Part shown: one piece after another, positions 57,820-64,000 of the stretch
How the letters are laid out: each line of letters begins with the position of its first letter
How positions within the stretch are numbered: position 1 is the first letter of the stretch
Assembly (NCBI RefSeq): GCF_022479115.1
Contig: NZ_CP092497.1
Span: 1,364,001-1,428,000, forward strand
Origin: Amycolatopsis sp. EV170708-02-1
GTDB taxonomy: Bacteria; Actinomycetota; Actinomycetes; Mycobacteriales; Pseudonocardiaceae
Length of the DNA stretch: 64,000 nucleotides
Direction of reading: 5' to 3'
The notes under the pieces: generated by a model
Database searches by the model: none
Told to the model about the DNA's origin: nothing
Seen by the model: the letters and a program-made list of their open reading frames with translations, nothing else
Position numbers and translations under genes: made by a program

Positions 57820-59234
57820 GCCGGCACCGACGCGCGATCGCGGAGCGAGACCTCCAGCTTGAAGCCCTCCGGTTTGAGGGTCAGCAGCTCCTGCACCTTC
57901 AGCCGATAGGACGGGTCGCTCCGCAGGTCGTACCGGCTCAGCAGCATGCCGAGCACCAGCGTCGCCTCGTGCAGGGCGAACTGCCGTCCGATGCAGGCAC
58001 GTTCGCCGGTGCCGAAGGGTTTGTAGACGTGCGCGGGCCGGGCGCGGTTGCGTTCGGGGGAGAAGCGGTCCGGGTCGAACGACTCGGGATCGTCTCCCCA
58101 GACGGGATCGCGGTGCAGCGCCGGGATGAGGACCAGGGCCCACTGTCCCTTCCGCATCGCGTACTCGCCGCCGCCGACGACGGTGTCCACCTGGGCTTGG
58201 CGCGCGAACGCGGGCGCCGTCGGCCAGAGGCGGAGTGCTTCGTCGAGCACTCGCCGGACGTAGCGGAGCTTCGCGACCTCCTCGTACGACGGATCCGGGT
58301 TCTCGCCCCAGACCTTGTCCACTTCGGACTGCGCGCGGGCCAGGACGTCCGGGTTGCGGGCGAGGTAGTACAGGGCGAACGACAGCGCGCCCGACGTGGT
58401 TTCGTGCCCCGCCACCAGGAAGGTGATGATCTGGTGGCGGATGTTGTCCTCGTCCAGCGCCGCGCCGGTGCTCGGCTGTGTCGTGTTCAGCATGAGCCCG
58501 AGCAGGTCTTCGGTGCTCGGATCGTTCCGGCGTGCCTCGATGACGTCGGCGACGACGGAGTGCAGGAACGCGAGGTCGGCTTCGTTGCGCTGGTTCGCCT
58601 TGCGGCTGAGGAGCGGGCCGATGACCGGTGGCTGGATCGCCATGCGCTGCGCGTGCCGCAGCGTGCGGACCATCGCGGCGACGAACGGATGCGGTTCGGC
58701 GCGTTCGAACGACGAGAAGCTGTACCCGAAGCCCGTCCGGCCGATGGTCTCCAGCGTCAGCTTGGTCATGTCGTCCGCGACGTCGACCTCGCCGCCCCTG
58801 TCCCACGTGTCCAGCAGTTCGCGGGTGATCGCCAGCATCGTGGGGTGGTAGCGCTGCATGGCGTTGCGGCTGAACGCGGGCGCGAGGATCTCGTGCGCGC
58901 GCCGCCAGTTCGGCTCTTCGTTGTGTGCGGTGAACAGCCCGTCGCCGCCGAGCGGGCGGAGATTCGAGATCGCGGGGGTGACGTGCTTCGCGAACCGCTT
59001 CTCGTCGGAAAGGTCGGCGACCATCGCGGCGCCGTGGACGAACACGATGCTCCGGCCGAACACCTTGCGCTCGAAGACGGGGCCCAGCTCGGCCGCGTGC
59101 CGCATCGAGTCCTGGACCGGCGTCTTCGGTGAAACGCCGAGCACGTCGCCGATGAACGGAATCCGTCGCGGGGATGGGGGAGAGCGGTGGCCATCGAGCC
59201 CCTCCAGGGTGAGCGCTGTTGAACCGGCATCCAA
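57816..59234 (-). CDS. Cytochrome P450, CYP102-like heme domain without reductase
   Basis: A monooxygenase with the I-helix AGHETTSG, the ExxR motif (EALR) and the heme Cys414 in FGTGERACIGRQ. The opening RRIPFIGDVLG and the end LLTLKPEGFKLEVSLR resemble the heme half of the fatty-acid hydroxylase BM3, but there is no fused reductase. As given the frame begins at TTG 59234. A better start, ATG 59194 with GGAGGGG upstream (reading ATALPHP), is in another frame; one extra C in the run opposite 59170-59173 would connect it. Redox partners are not nearby. Confidence 0.84.
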   Translation of the reverse strand: MDAGSTALTLEGLDGHRSPPSPRRIPFIGDVLGVSPKTPVQDSMRHAAELGPVFERKVFGRSIVFVHGAAMVADLSDEKRFAKHVTPAISNLRPLGGDGLFTAHNEEPNWRRAHEILAPAFSRNAMQRYHPTMLAITRELLDTWDRGGEVDVADDMTKLTLETIGRTGFGYSFSSFERAEPHPFVAAMVRTLRHAQRMAIQPPVIGPLLSRKANQRNEADLAFLHSVVADVIEARRNDPSTEDLLGLMLNTTQPSTGAALDEDNIRHQIITFLVAGHETTSGALSFALYYLARNPDVLARAQSEVDKVWGENPDPSYEEVAKLRYVRRVLDEALRLWPTAPAFARQAQVDTVVGGGEYAMRKGQWALVLIPALHRDPVWGDDPESFDPDRFSPERNRARPAHVYKPFGTGERACIGRQFALHEATLVLGMLLSRYDLRSDPSYRLKVQELLTLKPEGFKLEVSLRDRASVPA

Positions 59235-59285
59235 TAGCGAGCGTGGCCTGTTACTGAACCCGTGTCAAGTAAGTACGATGCCCGG

Positions 59286-59882
59286 ATGGCGCCGAGTACT
59301 TCCGGGAAGCCCCGCAGCAGGCTGACCACCGCCGAGCGGCGGGAACAGCTGCTGCGGATCGGTGCGCGCCTGTTCGCGGAGCGGCCGTACGACGACGTGT
59401 GGATCGAGCAGGTCGCGGACATCGCCGAGGTGTCCCGAGGGCTGCTGTACCACTACTTCCCGACGAAACGGGACTTCGTCACCGAAGTCATCAGGTCACA
59501 GGGCGAACGCCTGCTCGAGATGACCAAGTCCGATCCGACGCTGCCGGTCGAGGAGCAGCTGACGGCCGGTCTCGACGCGTACCTCCGCTATGTCGAAGCC
59601 AACGAGGACGGATACCGGGCACTGCATTCGGGCACGTCCATCGCCGTCGACGGCGTCCGTGAGGTCCTGGACAACAACTTCGCCGAACAGGGCCGCCGGA
59701 TCCTCGAAGTGCTGTGCCCGGACGGCGAGCCGCCGGAGGCGCTGCGGGTGCTCGTCCGCGGTTGGCTGGCCTTCGTCGTGGCGGTCTGCCTCGACTGGCT
59801 CAAGTACCGGAGGCTGACCCGGGAGGAGATCCGGGATCTGTGCGCGAAGGCGCTGCTCGACATCGTCGACCTGCCAACATGA
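59286..59882 (+). CDS. TetR-family regulator
   Basis: A 198-residue regulator: HTH at about 15-65 (ERREQLLRIGARLFAERPYD and VSRGLLYHYFPTKRDFV) and a helical ligand domain. ATG 59286 is favoured, although GTG 59262 is in frame. It is divergent from the P450 gene, which is its probable target. Its 3' end overlaps the convergent glycosyltransferase ORF by 83 bases. Confidence 0.87.
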   Translation: MAPSTSGKPRSRLTTAERREQLLRIGARLFAERPYDDVWIEQVADIAEVSRGLLYHYFPTKRDFVTEVIRSQGERLLEMTKSDPTLPVEEQLTAGLDAYLRYVEANEDGYRALHSGTSIAVDGVREVLDNNFAEQGRRILEVLCPDGEPPEALRVLVRGWLAFVVAVCLDWLKYRRLTREEIRDLCAKALLDIVDLPT

Positions 59883-60594
59883 CCTCGGCGCGTTCCTCGA
59901 TCAGCCGCATCCGCGCGAGCCGCTCGCCCTCGTCGTTGTGCGCCGCGGATCTGGTGACCTGCCCGGACCACTTCCGGTAGAACATGCCGCACGTGGCGAT
60001 GAAGTAGCCGTCCGAGCAGGCGTTGGCGGCGAGGATGAGTCCGGTGTCCTCCGACGCGGGCAAAGCCATCCAGCCGCCCAGGTCGAGCAGCAATTCGCGG
60101 CGGATGCACAAGGTCCCGGCCACCACCGACGACACGTAGCCGTTGCGCTGCCAGTGCCGCAGGATCGCGCCCCGCTCGATCCGCCCCTCGTCGGGGTCGC
60201 TGTCGACGCCGGCCGTCGTCCCGTCCGGGAGGAGGTCGAGGACCCGGCAAGTGGTCCAGCCGATCGCGGGATCTTCGAGCGCGGCGATGTCCCGCGAGAG
60301 CGCGCCGGGCGCCAGGAGGTCGTCCGCGTCGAGAGCCTTGATCAGCTCCCCGGAAGCGCGGGACAGCGCCATCATCCGCGCGACCCCGGGACCGCCCCGG
60401 CGGCCCGAGCCGGGCAGCACTCGTTCGTCCGCGGGCAGGGCGCCGTCGAGCAGGCCGGTCTCGCCGTCTTCCTGCACCAGCCATTCCCAGGCCCAGCCCG
60501 GCGGGAGTTCCTGCGCGGCGAGGGATTCGTACGCCTCGGTCAAGTACGGCAGACTCGGCTGGTGGACCGGGGTGATCACGCTGATGGTCGGCAT
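59800..60594 (-). CDS. Family 2 glycosyltransferase
   Basis: A 264-residue GT-A fold transferase. It begins PTISVITPVHQPSLPYL, has the donor-binding LIKALDADDLLAPGAL (DxD-type) and GWTTCRVLDLLPDG. It would transfer a sugar from a nucleotide donor; the acceptor is unknown. ATG 60594 follows the methyltransferase stop by two bases. The last roughly 25 residues overlap the convergent TetR gene and read as arginine-rich low-complexity, so the true end may be nearer 59880. Confidence 0.75.
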   Translation of the reverse strand: MPTISVITPVHQPSLPYLTEAYESLAAQELPPGWAWEWLVQEDGETGLLDGALPADERVLPGSGRRGGPGVARMMALSRASGELIKALDADDLLAPGALSRDIAALEDPAIGWTTCRVLDLLPDGTTAGVDSDPDEGRIERGAILRHWQRNGYVSSVVAGTLCIRRELLLDLGGWMALPASEDTGLILAANACSDGYFIATCGMFYRKWSGQVTRSAAHNDEGERLARMRLIEERAEVMLAGRRCRAAPSRTDPGSPPGSASGT

Positions 60595-60596
60595 GA

Positions 60597-61226
60597 TCAG
60601 GCCGGGCGCCGAGCGGTGATCAGGAGGTGTTCCTCCGGCGGGGTCCCCGGCTCGTCCGCGGTGAAGATCTCCGAGTGGGTGCCGGTGACCTCCAGACCGA
60701 CCGCCTCGACCCGCCGGACGAGGTCGTCCGGCGCGAAACTGGTCACGAGGAAACTGCGGCCGAAGAACTCCGCCGACGCGTCCTCGACGTCCCTCGGAAC
60801 GGTGGCCAGCGCGAAAAGACCACCCGGGACCAGCCAGCGCGCGATGTCGGCGAGCACGGCTTCGGTGTCCTCGCGCGGCATCTGGAGGAACGGGAAGAAG
60901 GCGCAGACGGCTTCCCAGCTCTCGGGCGGCGAGGTCCATTCGCGCACGTCGGCGTGGACGAAGGTGGCGGCCGGAACCTGCTCGCGCGCGATATCGATCA
61001 TCACCGGCGACACATCGAGCCCGGTCACCCGATGGCCGGCCGACGACAGGTCCTCGGCGACCGGTTTGCCGGTACCGCTGCCGATGTCGAGCACCCTCGA
61101 AGACGGAGGCAGCGCGCCCAGAAGATGCCGCACCGCCCTGTCGACCACCGGAGCCCGCCCGAAGACCTCTTCGTAGTCGGAACCGATGGCGTCGAACAGC
61201 TCCGCCGCGGTGACGGGTCGGTCCAT
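60597..61226 (-). CDS. Class I SAM-dependent methyltransferase
   Basis: A 209-residue methyltransferase with motif I VLDIGSGTGKPVAE, the acidic VTGLDVSPVMI and VHADVREW. The substrate is not determined. It is directly upstream of the glycosyltransferase with a 2-base gap, so the two likely form an operon, perhaps decorating a small molecule. Confidence 0.87.
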   Translation of the reverse strand: MDRPVTAAELFDAIGSDYEEVFGRAPVVDRAVRHLLGALPPSSRVLDIGSGTGKPVAEDLSSAGHRVTGLDVSPVMIDIAREQVPAATFVHADVREWTSPPESWEAVCAFFPFLQMPREDTEAVLADIARWLVPGGLFALATVPRDVEDASAEFFGRSFLVTSFAPDDLVRRVEAVGLEVTGTHSEIFTADEPGTPPEEHLLITARRPA

Positions 61227-61357
61227 TTCGCAGCTCCCCGGATCGAGTGGATCTCCCTCGGCGAGGCTACCGTTCCCTCGGTTCGCCGTCTCGCGTCCTC
61301 AAAGGAGGGGGCCGTTTAGACTGGGGTGGACGGAGTTTCTTGGGGTTTGGGGTTCAG

Positions 61358-61702
61358 ATGAGCGTGTCGAGTGACGAGTTCCACCGGATGCTGAAGACGC
61401 TCGCCGACGTCGAGCGCTCCGACGCGAAGGAGTGGGAGTCGTTCAGCGTGCGCGGGAAGCGGTTCGGCTACTACTGGCCGCGGACCCAGACCGTCGGACT
61501 GAAGCAGACCCTCTCGGAACAGGAAGCTCTCGTGGCCGAACGGCCCGACGTCTTCGAGGTGCAGTTCACCGCCGGGGGATTCGGCTGGGTGGTGGTGTAC
61601 CTCGACGGCATCGAATCCGACGAGCTCACCGAATTGGTCTACGAGGCATGGCGGCTTTCCGCTCCCGAGGAACTCGTCGCCCAGGTTCCCCCGCCCTGCT
61701 GA
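61358..61702 (+). CDS. MmcQ/YjbR-like small protein
   Basis: A 114-residue protein. The N-terminal DEFHRMLKTLADVERSD, SFSVRGKRFGYYWP, FEVQFTAGGFGWVVVYLDG and LVYEAWRLSAPEELV fit the MmcQ/YjbR double-wing fold. The function of this family is not established. ATG 61358 is chosen because the fold starts there. It is the last protein gene before the RNA-like units. Confidence 0.75.
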   Translation: MSVSSDEFHRMLKTLADVERSDAKEWESFSVRGKRFGYYWPRTQTVGLKQTLSEQEALVAERPDVFEVQFTAGGFGWVVVYLDGIESDELTELVYEAWRLSAPEELVAQVPPPC

Positions 61703-61721
61703 GCGTTACCGCATTCGTGTG

Positions 61722-61771
61722 TTGACGCGCGTCACTTCTTTCGTGGGGAACGTTTTCCGGGGCGCGGCGTT
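61722..61771 (+). promoter_or_regulatory. ECF-type promoter and upstream site of RNA unit 1
   Basis: GGAAC (61747-61751), a 16-base spacer and CGTT (61768-61771) match ECF sigma promoters. TTGACGCGCGTCAC begins 25 bases upstream of GGAAC; its TGACGCGCGTCA is a perfect palindrome and recurs as TTGA-N6-GTCAC before the other two units. Confidence 0.7.
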
Positions 61772-61777
61772 GTAGAG

Positions 61778-61949
61778 GGTGTCGATACGGATGGTGCCCC
61801 CGGGCCTCACCCTTCGCCTTCATGGAATACCGGTTCGGCCGGAGCCATGTCGTGCCTTTCGCCGAGAGGCGGCCCACCGTATCGGCCTTGGCTCCCGCTT
61901 CCGCTCGCAGGCGACCCCCAGGCCTTCGCTGAGCGGGAGCGGGTCTTTC
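61778..61949 (+). ncRNA. Putative small RNA, unit 1
   Basis: A transcript of about 170 nt is predicted, from just after the ECF-type promoter to the T run. Its 5' part is closed by the stem CGATACGG/CCGTATCG (61783-61790 and 61877-61884). Inside are a C-rich loop closed by GGTG/CACC, and a CGCC-GAGA-GGCG hairpin. The 3' part is the terminator. Unit 3 has the same structure with a compensating change in the outer stem. A short ORF from ATG 61791 overlaps it. No family was recognised with certainty; the C-rich loops recall actinobacterial 6C RNA. Confidence 0.6.
61894..61949 (+). terminator. Terminator of RNA unit 1
   Basis: A 13-bp stem (61894-61906 and 61931-61943) with a single G-T wobble, a loop containing ACCCCCAGGCCTTCGC and then TCTTTCCTTT. 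Confidence 0.8.
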
Positions 61950-61951
61950 CT

Positions 61952-62002
61952 TTGATTTAGGTCACCCGTTTCCGGAGGAACATTTTCGTGCGGGGGCGCG
62001 TT
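61952..62002 (+). promoter_or_regulatory. ECF-type promoter and upstream site of RNA unit 2
   Basis: GGAAC (61977-61981), 17 bases, CGTT (61999-62002). TTGATTTAGGTCAC starts 25 bases upstream of GGAAC, the same distance as in unit 1. Confidence 0.65.
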
Positions 62003-62008
62003 ATAGAG

Positions 62009-62075
62009 GGTGTTGGCTCCCGTTCCCGCTCGCAGGTAACCCCCAGGCCTTCGCTGAGCGGGAACGGGTCTTTTT
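62009..62075 (+). ncRNA. Putative small RNA, unit 2 (short form)
   Basis: A predicted transcript of about 67 nt that lacks the 5' domain of units 1 and 3 and consists almost only of the conserved terminator hairpin with its C-rich loop. Because the promoter is conserved but the middle domain is absent, the hairpin itself may be the functional part. Confidence 0.55.
62019..62075 (+). terminator. Terminator of RNA unit 2
   Basis: A perfect 13-bp stem (62019-62031 and 62056-62068, arm CCCGTTCCCGCTC) followed by TCTTTTT, a textbook intrinsic terminator. Confidence 0.85.
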
Positions 62076-62085
62076 CGTTCGAGTG

Positions 62086-62146
62086 TTGACGCGGGTCACA
62101 GCGATTCGGCCTCGTCGCCGGGGAACATTTCGGCCGGTGGTGCGTT
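62086..62146 (+). promoter_or_regulatory. ECF-type promoter and upstream site of RNA unit 3
   Basis: GGAAC (62122-62126), 16 bases, CGTT (62143-62146). TTGACGCGGGTCAC starts 36 bases upstream of GGAAC, 11 more than in the other units, or one helical turn. Confidence 0.68.
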
Positions 62147-62152
62147 GTAGAG

Positions 62153-62324
62153 AGTGTCGGTACGGATGGTGCCCCCGGGCCTCACCCTTCGCCTTCACGG
62201 AATACCGGTTCGGCCGGAGCCGTGTTGAGCCACTCGCCGAGAGGCGGCCCCCGTACCGGCCACAAACTCCCGCTTCCTGCTCGCAGGAACCCCCAGCCTT
62301 CGCTGAGCGGAAGCGGGACCTTTT
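62153..62324 (+). ncRNA. Putative small RNA, unit 3
   Basis: About 170 nt, closely similar to unit 1. The outer stem is CGGTACGG/CCGTACCG (62158-62165 and 62251-62258), starting 12 bases after CGTT as in unit 1, and differs from unit 1 by a paired A-T to G-C change. The 5' domain is nearly identical to unit 1 (62161-62220 against 61787-61845) while the terminator stem differs with compensation. Confidence 0.6.
62269..62324 (+). terminator. Terminator of RNA unit 3
   Basis: Stem 62269-62282 and 62305-62317 with one bulged T, the same C-rich loop, and ACCTTTTCTTT after it. Confidence 0.78.
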
Positions 62325-62329
62325 CTTTG

Positions 62330-62825
62330 CTGTGTGGGGTCTTCGTGGATTTCGCGGTCAAATGAGTAGGGCTGCGTGATCGGGCTCGATTTCTTGCGTC
62401 GGGGTAGCGGGGCCGTCGGATTGCAATGGTGATGGAGGGCTTCGCTTGGCCGAGTGGTGATCGGTCCGTTGGCGGCGGGACCGTGTGGATTTTGGTGCGT
62501 TGGATGACCTGAAATCCACACGGTCGTGCGTGATCGGTCCGGTCGTGGTGATCAGCTTTGTGGCGCGCTCCTGAATCGTCGGTTCAGCGACGGAAGAGGT
62601 CGCCTTTGGGGCTGCGGAAGTGGTGTGCTGGCGTTGGTCTTGATCGACGGCGGATTGGGGCCGTTGAGTGTCCCGGATCCTCCGTCGATCAAGGTATGGG
62701 TTGGCGTCGTGGAGCGCGGTGGCGTGGTGGGCGGGTGCCGGGCCTTTGTCGGGATGGTCGCCTGATCGGGAGCTGCGGGTATGCCGAGGGGCCCGTCGCC
62801 TGGGTGGCTGGCGGGCTCCTCGGGC
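62330..62825. other. Gene-free stretch with two long inverted repeats
   Basis: No convincing gene is present. A perfect 14-bp inverted repeat lies at 62479-62492 and 62512-62525 (arm GACCGTGTGGATTT, 19-base loop), and a perfect 12-bp one at 62639-62650 and 62682-62693 (arm CTTGATCGACGG, 31-base loop). The second may terminate the HNH gene from the right. The rest shows nothing. Confidence 0.5.
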
Positions 62826-64000
62826 CTAGACGTGGTGCAGGGTGTTGCGGCGGGGTTTTCGGAGCGGATCCCGGTACTGGGGTGGGATGAACTCGGGTAA
62901 CCCGTCGGCCGCCATGCGTACTTCCCAGTCCCCGTGATGGATCAGCCGATGGTGGAACCCGCAGAGCAGGACCAGGTTCCGGAGATCTGTGGGGCCTCCG
63001 TCTGCCCAGTGCTCAATGTGGTGGGCGTGGCAGTTCTTGGGTTTCCGATGACAGCCGGGGAAGGCGCAGCCACCGTCACGGATGTTCAGCGCGCGTCTCT
63101 GGCCGGGTGTGACGAATCGTCGCAGGCGTCCCATGTCGAGTGGCTCGCCCGAGGCGCTCATCACGACTGGCAGCATGAGGCAGTCGCAGGCGGCGAGTCT
63201 GGCTTCGCGCGCGGTCATCGTGCCCACGAAGTCGAGGCAGGCGGTCCCGAGACCGGATTTGAGTTCTTCGAGTCCGATGGTGACGTGCACGAGGGTGCGG
63301 TAGCCGCTGGTGCCGGGCTGGTCCGGGCAGGCGATCGCCAGGTCGAGGAGGTCGGCCCAGGCGTCTCCCATGCGCTCGCATTTCATCCGCAGATCCGCCT
63401 GCCCGAACTCGTCCACCGGCCGCGGCTGGGCATGCGCCTCCAATGCGGCCGCCGTCCGAGCCCCGGTCTCATCGTCCAGGAGGCCGGTCAGCTTCCAGAA
63501 CCCGTCCTTCCGGCGTTCCAGGGTGATCTCGCGGCGTGGTTCCTTAGGTTCGGGGTCTTTGGGTTCCTTGCCGTCCGGGTCGAGCCAGCCCAGCAGGTTC
63601 GCCTCGGCCTTGGTGAGCTGTGCGGGTCCGGCATTCGGGGCCAGGTCGGCGAGGATCTTCTCCGCCTTCGCCCGATCCTCCGCAGAGGTATCGGCCGGGA
63701 GTCGTTTCAAAATCTCCAGAATCTGATCGATCCGCTCGTCCCCGATCAGTCCCGCGGCGGCGACCGCGGCGGTCGCGGGAGCAACGGCGGGAACTTCGGT
63801 GCCGTCCAGAGCCCGGGTGGGGTTCAACGCGACGGCCCGCTTCACCACCGCACTGGCCTCACCGCGCGACAATCCCGCCATATCCGCAAACCAGCTGGCC
63901 GCACTGCCATGGCCGTACAAGTCTTTGACGCCCCGAGACTCGATCTCCGCCAGAAACTGCCCCAGCGCGGCAGTCGCCATCCGAATCACCTGCAAGGACT
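62826..64000 (-). CDS. DUF222-HNH endonuclease (13E12-type), 5' end outside window
   Basis: At least 389 residues, read in from the right edge; the first roughly 30-50 residues are probably outside. An N-terminal DUF222 region (LSRGEASAVVKRAVALNP and beyond) is followed by a C-terminal HNH nuclease: RDGGCAFPGCHRKPKNCHAHH, HWADGGPTDLRNLVLLCGFHH. Such genes are multi-copy in actinomycetes; the mycobacterial 13E12 family includes phage integration sites. A role in mobile-element biology is possible. It ends just after the second inverted repeat. Confidence 0.88.
   Translation of the reverse strand, partial: SLQVIRMATAALGQFLAEIESRGVKDLYGHGSAASWFADMAGLSRGEASAVVKRAVALNPTRALDGTEVPAVAPATAAVAAAGLIGDERIDQILEILKRLPADTSAEDRAKAEKILADLAPNAGPAQLTKAEANLLGWLDPDGKEPKDPEPKEPRREITLERRKDGFWKLTGLLDDETGARTAAALEAHAQPRPVDEFGQADLRMKCERMGDAWADLLDLAIACPDQPGTSGYRTLVHVTIGLEELKSGLGTACLDFVGTMTAREARLAACDCLMLPVVMSASGEPLDMGRLRRFVTPGQRRALNIRDGGCAFPGCHRKPKNCHAHHIEHWADGGPTDLRNLVLLCGFHHRLIHHGDWEVRMAADGLPEFIPPQYRDPLRKPRRNTLHHV

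Noticed and set aside
41146-61226. Secondary-metabolite gene cluster (P450, glycosyltransferase, methyltransferase, acyl-CoA ligases, MFS)
   Set aside because: There is no polyketide, peptide or terpene synthase, and the genes are in separate, differently oriented units with their own regulators.
61626-62198. Two related minus-strand ORFs (61626-61877 and 62001-62198) sharing KAKGEARGHHPYRH
   Set aside because: The similarity comes from the duplicated RNA-like units; there is no SD and they run across promoters and terminators.

Overview
The window is GC-rich actinomycete DNA with tightly packed genes, 1- to 4-base start/stop overlaps and many likely leaderless starts. Gene content (GerW-type sporulation protein, ANTAR and LuxR regulators, a DevR/DevS pair, PspAB, a DUF222-HNH nuclease, F420/PPOX-type proteins) points to the Pseudonocardiaceae, most likely an Amycolatopsis-like organism. 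This is inference from gene content; there is no rRNA in the window. No tRNA, CRISPR array, insertion sequence or prophage was recognised.

Layout. 1-3.2 kb: an NAD-linked formate dehydrogenase locus with a split alpha subunit. 3.4-6.8 kb: a glyoxylate operon (hyi, glxR, gcl). 6.9-13.5 kb: a PPOX protein, a secreted transglycosylase, an ArsR-like regulator, and a secreted acylase plus membrane hydrolase bracketed by 35-bp direct repeats. 13.6-16.9 kb: a nitrilase-family amidase, a GntR regulator, a lipoprotein-type agmatine deiminase and a TetR regulator. 16.9-23.8 kb: GerW, TetR, a LigD-type polymerase domain, a UvrA-like ABC protein, a small hydrolase, and an Lrp/MFS pair. 24.1-26.5 kb: a polyamine operon (decarboxylase, speD, speE). 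26.6-41.1 kb: a large signalling block with ANTAR proteins, four response regulators, three histidine kinases and a DosR-regulon-like island (DevR, DevS, two Acg-type nitroreductases, an Rv1738-like protein). 41.1-61.7 kb: mixed metabolic and regulatory genes, including two acyl-CoA synthetases, a KAP-family NTPase, folE, a P450, and several TetR/AraC/LuxR regulators. 61.7-62.8 kb: gene-free DNA holding three tandem units that look like small RNA genes. The right edge is a 5'-truncated DUF222-HNH gene.

Three signals stand out. First, three tandem units at 61722-62325 each have an ECF-type promoter (GGAAC, 16-17 nt, CGTT), a structured transcript and a strong terminator whose stem covaries while its C-rich loop stays fixed; this looks like a small-RNA cluster. 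Second, four intergenic loci carry two families of 21-bp repeats arranged head-to-tail and then inverted, mostly between convergent genes. Third, five genes carry an apparent loss of one base in a G or C run (near 216, 44469, 45498, 49630 and 59170). This pattern fits homopolymer undercalling in the assembly better than five independent pseudogenes, and it affects how those genes should be annotated.
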